From: Marivita sp. GX14005 | Lineage (GTDB): Bacteria; Pseudomonadota; Alphaproteobacteria; Rhodobacterales; Rhodobacteraceae | Assembly (NCBI RefSeq): GCF_023370775.1 | Contig: NZ_JAMCCQ010000002.1 | Location: forward strand, 722,059 to 786,058 | Reading direction: 5' to 3' | Length of the DNA stretch: 64,000 nt | Part shown: piece after piece, positions 61,983 through 64,000 of the stretch | How the letters are laid out: each line of letters begins with the position of its first letter | Position numbering within the stretch: position 1 is the first letter of the stretch | Notes under the pieces: model-generated | The model's input: the letters and a program-made list of their open reading frames with translations, nothing else | Database searches by the model: none | Told to the model about the DNA's origin: nothing | Position numbers and translations under genes: made by a program

Positions 61983-62020
61983 CCTTCTTCTCTTTATAAA
62001 TACTCAAACCCCCGCAGGGG
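61983..62020 (+). repeat. dispersed element family A with a short hairpin
   Basis: CCTTCTTCTCTTTATAAATACTC followed by CCCC-GCA-GGGG (62009-62020). It lies between cobT's stop and the aminopeptidase start. Confidence 0.65.
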
Positions 62021-62028
62021 CCGGGCGC

Positions 62029-63906
62029 TCACATCGCCCGCTTGATCCCCATCACCCGCGCGCGCGCCCTCGGATCGCTGTCGAAGAGCGACGCAAGCTG
62101 CTCGGTCATCGCACCGGCCAGCTGCTCCACATCGGTGATCGTCACCGCCCGGTCGTAGTACCGGGTCACGTCATGCCCGATCCCGATGGCGAGCAATTCG
62201 ACCTGCCGGCGCCGTTCGATCATCGCGATCACGTCGCGCAGGTGCTTTTCCAGATAATTCGCGGGGTTGACCGACAAAGTGCTGTCATCCACCGGCGCAC
62301 CGTCCGAAATCACCATCAGGATCTTGCGCGCCTCTGCGCGATGCGCCATCCGCCGATGCGCCCATTCCAGCGCCTCGCCGTCGATATTCTCCTTGAGCAG
62401 CCCCTCTTTCATCATGAGGCCCAGATTGTCGCGCGTGCGCCGCCAGGGCGCGTCGGCGCTCTTGTAGATGATATGCCGCAGATCGTTGAGTCGGCCGGGC
62501 TGTTGAGGTCGCCCCTCGTTCAGCCACTTCTCCCGCGCCTGGCCGCCCTTCCACGCCTTGGTGGTAAAGCCGAGGATCTCGACCTTGACCGAGCAGCGCT
62601 CCAGCGTGCGCGCGAGAATATCGGCGCAGATCGCGGCGATCGAGATCGGCCGGCCGCGCATCGATCCCGAATTGTCGAGCAGCAGCGTCACCACCGTATC
62701 GCGGAACTCGGTATCCTTCTCGACCTTGAAGCTCAGCGGTGTGGTCGGGTTCGCCACCACGCGCGCCAAGCGCCCGGCATCGAGGATCCCCTCCTCCAGA
62801 TCGAACTCCCAAGACCGGTTCTGCTGCGCCTGAAGCCGGCGTTGAAGCTTGTTGGCCAGACGGCTCACCGCGCCCTTCAGCGGCTCCAACTGCTGGTCGA
62901 GATAGGCGCGCAATCGCTCCAGCTCGACCGGCTCGGCCAGCTCCTCGGCGCGGATCTCCTCGTCATGGCTCGAATCGAAGACGGTGTAATCGGGATCGGC
63001 CTCCGACACGGCAGGCGGGGGCGGCGGCTCGAGCGGCGCCTCGCCCTCGGGCACCTCGGTCTCCTCGCCCATCTCCTGATCGTCCATCTCGTCCATGGAG
63101 ACCTGGGCCTGGCTGGGATCCTGCGTCTGTTCCTGGCTGCTTTCGGGGCTGGCCTCGGCGTCCTGATCGTCCTCCTCGTCCTGTCCGGTGCTGTCGGGCT
63201 CCTGCGGATCCTCGCCGCCATCCTCCGCCTCGTCCTCGGCCTCGTCATCCAGATCATCCGGATCGTCGCCAAGCTGATCGCCATAGCCCAGATCGGTGAT
63301 GACCGAGCGGGCAAACCGTGCAAAGGCCGCCTGGTCGGACAGAACGTCCTGAACATCCTCCAGCTTGCCGCCGGCCTGATCCTCGATGAACCCGCGCCAG
63401 AGGTTCATGACGTTCTTCGCGCCTTCGGGCAGATCGCGCCCCGTCGCCAAGTGCCGCACCAGGTATCCCGCCGCCATGGCCAGCGGCGCATCGGAGGCAT
63501 CCGTGATCTGATCGTAACCGCGCCGCTGCGCATCGTGCCCGATCTTGGCGTCGATATTGCCCGCCGTGCCGGGCATGTCGCGCGCGCCCATCGCCTCGCA
63601 CCGTGCGGTCTCCATCGCCTCGTAAAGCTCGCGCGCGATATCGCCCGGCGGCGCATAGCGCGCATGGGTGCCCGCATCGTGATAGCGCCGATACATCGCC
63701 ATCGCGTCGGCGGTTCCGCGCGCCAGAAGCACCTCGTCGCGCGTGAGCCGCCTGCTGACCTGCGGCAAGCGCATCGCATCGCCCGAGATCCCCGCCGGAT
63801 CGACCGAATAGCTGACCGTCAGATCCGCATCGTCGGCCATGACCTTGGTCGCCTCGGCCAACGCCTTCTTGAACGGATCGGCGGGATTGTCAGAGGGTTT
63901 TTTCAT
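62029..63906 (-). CDS. cobT: aerobic cobaltochelatase subunit CobT
   Basis: A 625-residue protein. With CobN and CobS it inserts cobalt into hydrogenobyrinic acid diamide. The N-terminal helical region is followed by a very acidic stretch (about residues 210-300, [17 protein letters not shown] type) and a C-terminal VWA domain with [16 protein letters not shown] near residue 410. It is a late partner of the AAA+ subunit CobS. CobS is not in the window but would be expected upstream, beyond the right edge. Confidence 0.94.
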   Translation of the reverse strand: MKKPSDNPADPFKKALAEATKVMADDADLTVSYSVDPAGISGDAMRLPQVSRRLTRDEVLLARGTADAMAMYRRYHDAGTHARYAPPGDIARELYEAMETARCEAMGARDMPGTAGNIDAKIGHDAQRRGYDQITDASDAPLAMAAGYLVRHLATGRDLPEGAKNVMNLWRGFIEDQAGGKLEDVQDVLSDQAAFARFARSVITDLGYGDQLGDDPDDLDDEAEDEAEDGGEDPQEPDSTGQDEEDDQDAEASPESSQEQTQDPSQAQVSMDEMDDQEMGEETEVPEGEAPLEPPPPPAVSEADPDYTVFDSSHDEEIRAEELAEPVELERLRAYLDQQLEPLKGAVSRLANKLQRRLQAQQNRSWEFDLEEGILDAGRLARVVANPTTPLSFKVEKDTEFRDTVVTLLLDNSGSMRGRPISIAAICADILARTLERCSVKVEILGFTTKAWKGGQAREKWLNEGRPQQPGRLNDLRHIIYKSADAPWRRTRDNLGLMMKEGLLKENIDGEALEWAHRRMAHRAEARKILMVISDGAPVDDSTLSVNPANYLEKHLRDVIAMIERRRQVELLAIGIGHDVTRYYDRAVTITDVEQLAGAMTEQLASLFDSDPRARARVMGIKRAM

Positions 63907-63920
63907 GCAAGACCGCGCCC

Positions 63921-63974
63921 CTGCTTCTCTGTTTCGAAAATATCTCGGGGGGTCCGGGGGGCAGCGCCCCCCGG
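63921..63974 (+). repeat. dispersed element family A with G-run hairpin
   Basis: CTTCTCTGTTTCGAAAATATC, then a G-run, then GGGGGG-CAGC-GCCCCCC (ending near 63974). It lies upstream of cobT, just before the right edge of the window. Confidence 0.7.
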
Positions 63975-64000
63975 CGGGGCGGATCGGCGAAGCACCACCC

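Overview
The window is a gene-dense, GC-rich stretch of a chromosome from a member of the Rhodobacterales (Roseobacter group). The assignment rests on several marks seen together: the ATP-synthase zeta inhibitor (DUF1476), a DksA lacking three of its four zinc cysteines, the order cobA-DUF2849-sulfite reductase-APS reductase-DUF934, DUF2484 inside the division/cell-wall cluster, and cobalt-chelatase CobT. I cannot name the genus. There are no insertion sequences, phage genes, CRISPR arrays or rRNA genes, and one tRNA (Leu, anticodon CAA). Most of the window is core genome.

Layout. 1-4 kb: saccharopine dehydrogenase (cut by the left edge), a histidine phosphatase, the F1 inhibitor zeta, then purC-purS-purQ. 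3.9-7 kb: a DctB/DctD-type two-component pair whose regulator lacks the sigma-54 contact motif. 7-8.1 kb: dsbB and a YqaA-type membrane protein. 8.2-9.5 kb: tRNA-Leu and a lone glycosyltransferase. 9.7-14.3 kb: an ABC ATPase, FtsX-type permease and AttH-like lipocalin protein, followed by a flavin-nucleotide-binding protein. 14.3-14.5 kb: a possible small RNA. 14.5-20.3 kb: CorC-like protein, xerD and two unknown genes, divergent from aroK-aroB. 20.4-30.9 kb: ssb, M48 peptidase, OsmC, CoxE-type VWA protein, DUF2927 lipoprotein, THUMP methyltransferase, MoxR ATPase, dksA, FAD monooxygenase, infC and an acidic alanine-rich membrane protein. 31-36.4 kb: ferredoxin-NADP reductase and the assimilatory sulfate-reduction operon, with a divergent Lrp/AsnC regulator. 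36.7-39.9 kb: TRAP transporter dctPQM. 39.9-42.4 kb: two tandem paralogues of unknown function and a BaiN-like flavoprotein. 42.5-58 kb: the dcw cluster ftsW-murG-murC-DUF2484-murB-ddl-ftsQ-ftsA-(opposed membrane gene)-ftsZ-lpxC-bamD-recN. 58-64 kb: ClC channel, DUF427, aminopeptidase P and cobT.

How the genes work together. The dcw cluster supplies lipid II synthesis (murG, murC, murB, ddl), septal ring assembly (ftsW, ftsQ, ftsA, ftsZ) and outer-membrane biogenesis (lpxC, bamD). The sulfate operon makes siroheme precursor, reduces APS to sulfite and sulfite to sulfide. It faces an Lrp-type regulator across a gap holding two matching 15-bp near-palindromes 42 bp apart. DctB/DctD and DctPQM are both present but about 30 kb apart.

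The least explained material is between genes. Two families of short dispersed repeats recur: a T-rich/AAATAY/G-run hairpin element (about eight copies) and a double-hairpin element (about six copies) whose arms usually pair a GATGCG-type stem with a GTTTSCG-type stem. Other points of interest are an AUA start for infC, the tandem paralogues at 39.9-41.2 kb, the missing GAFTGA motif in DctD, a membrane gene lying opposed between ftsA and ftsZ, and the candidate small RNA near 14.4 kb.
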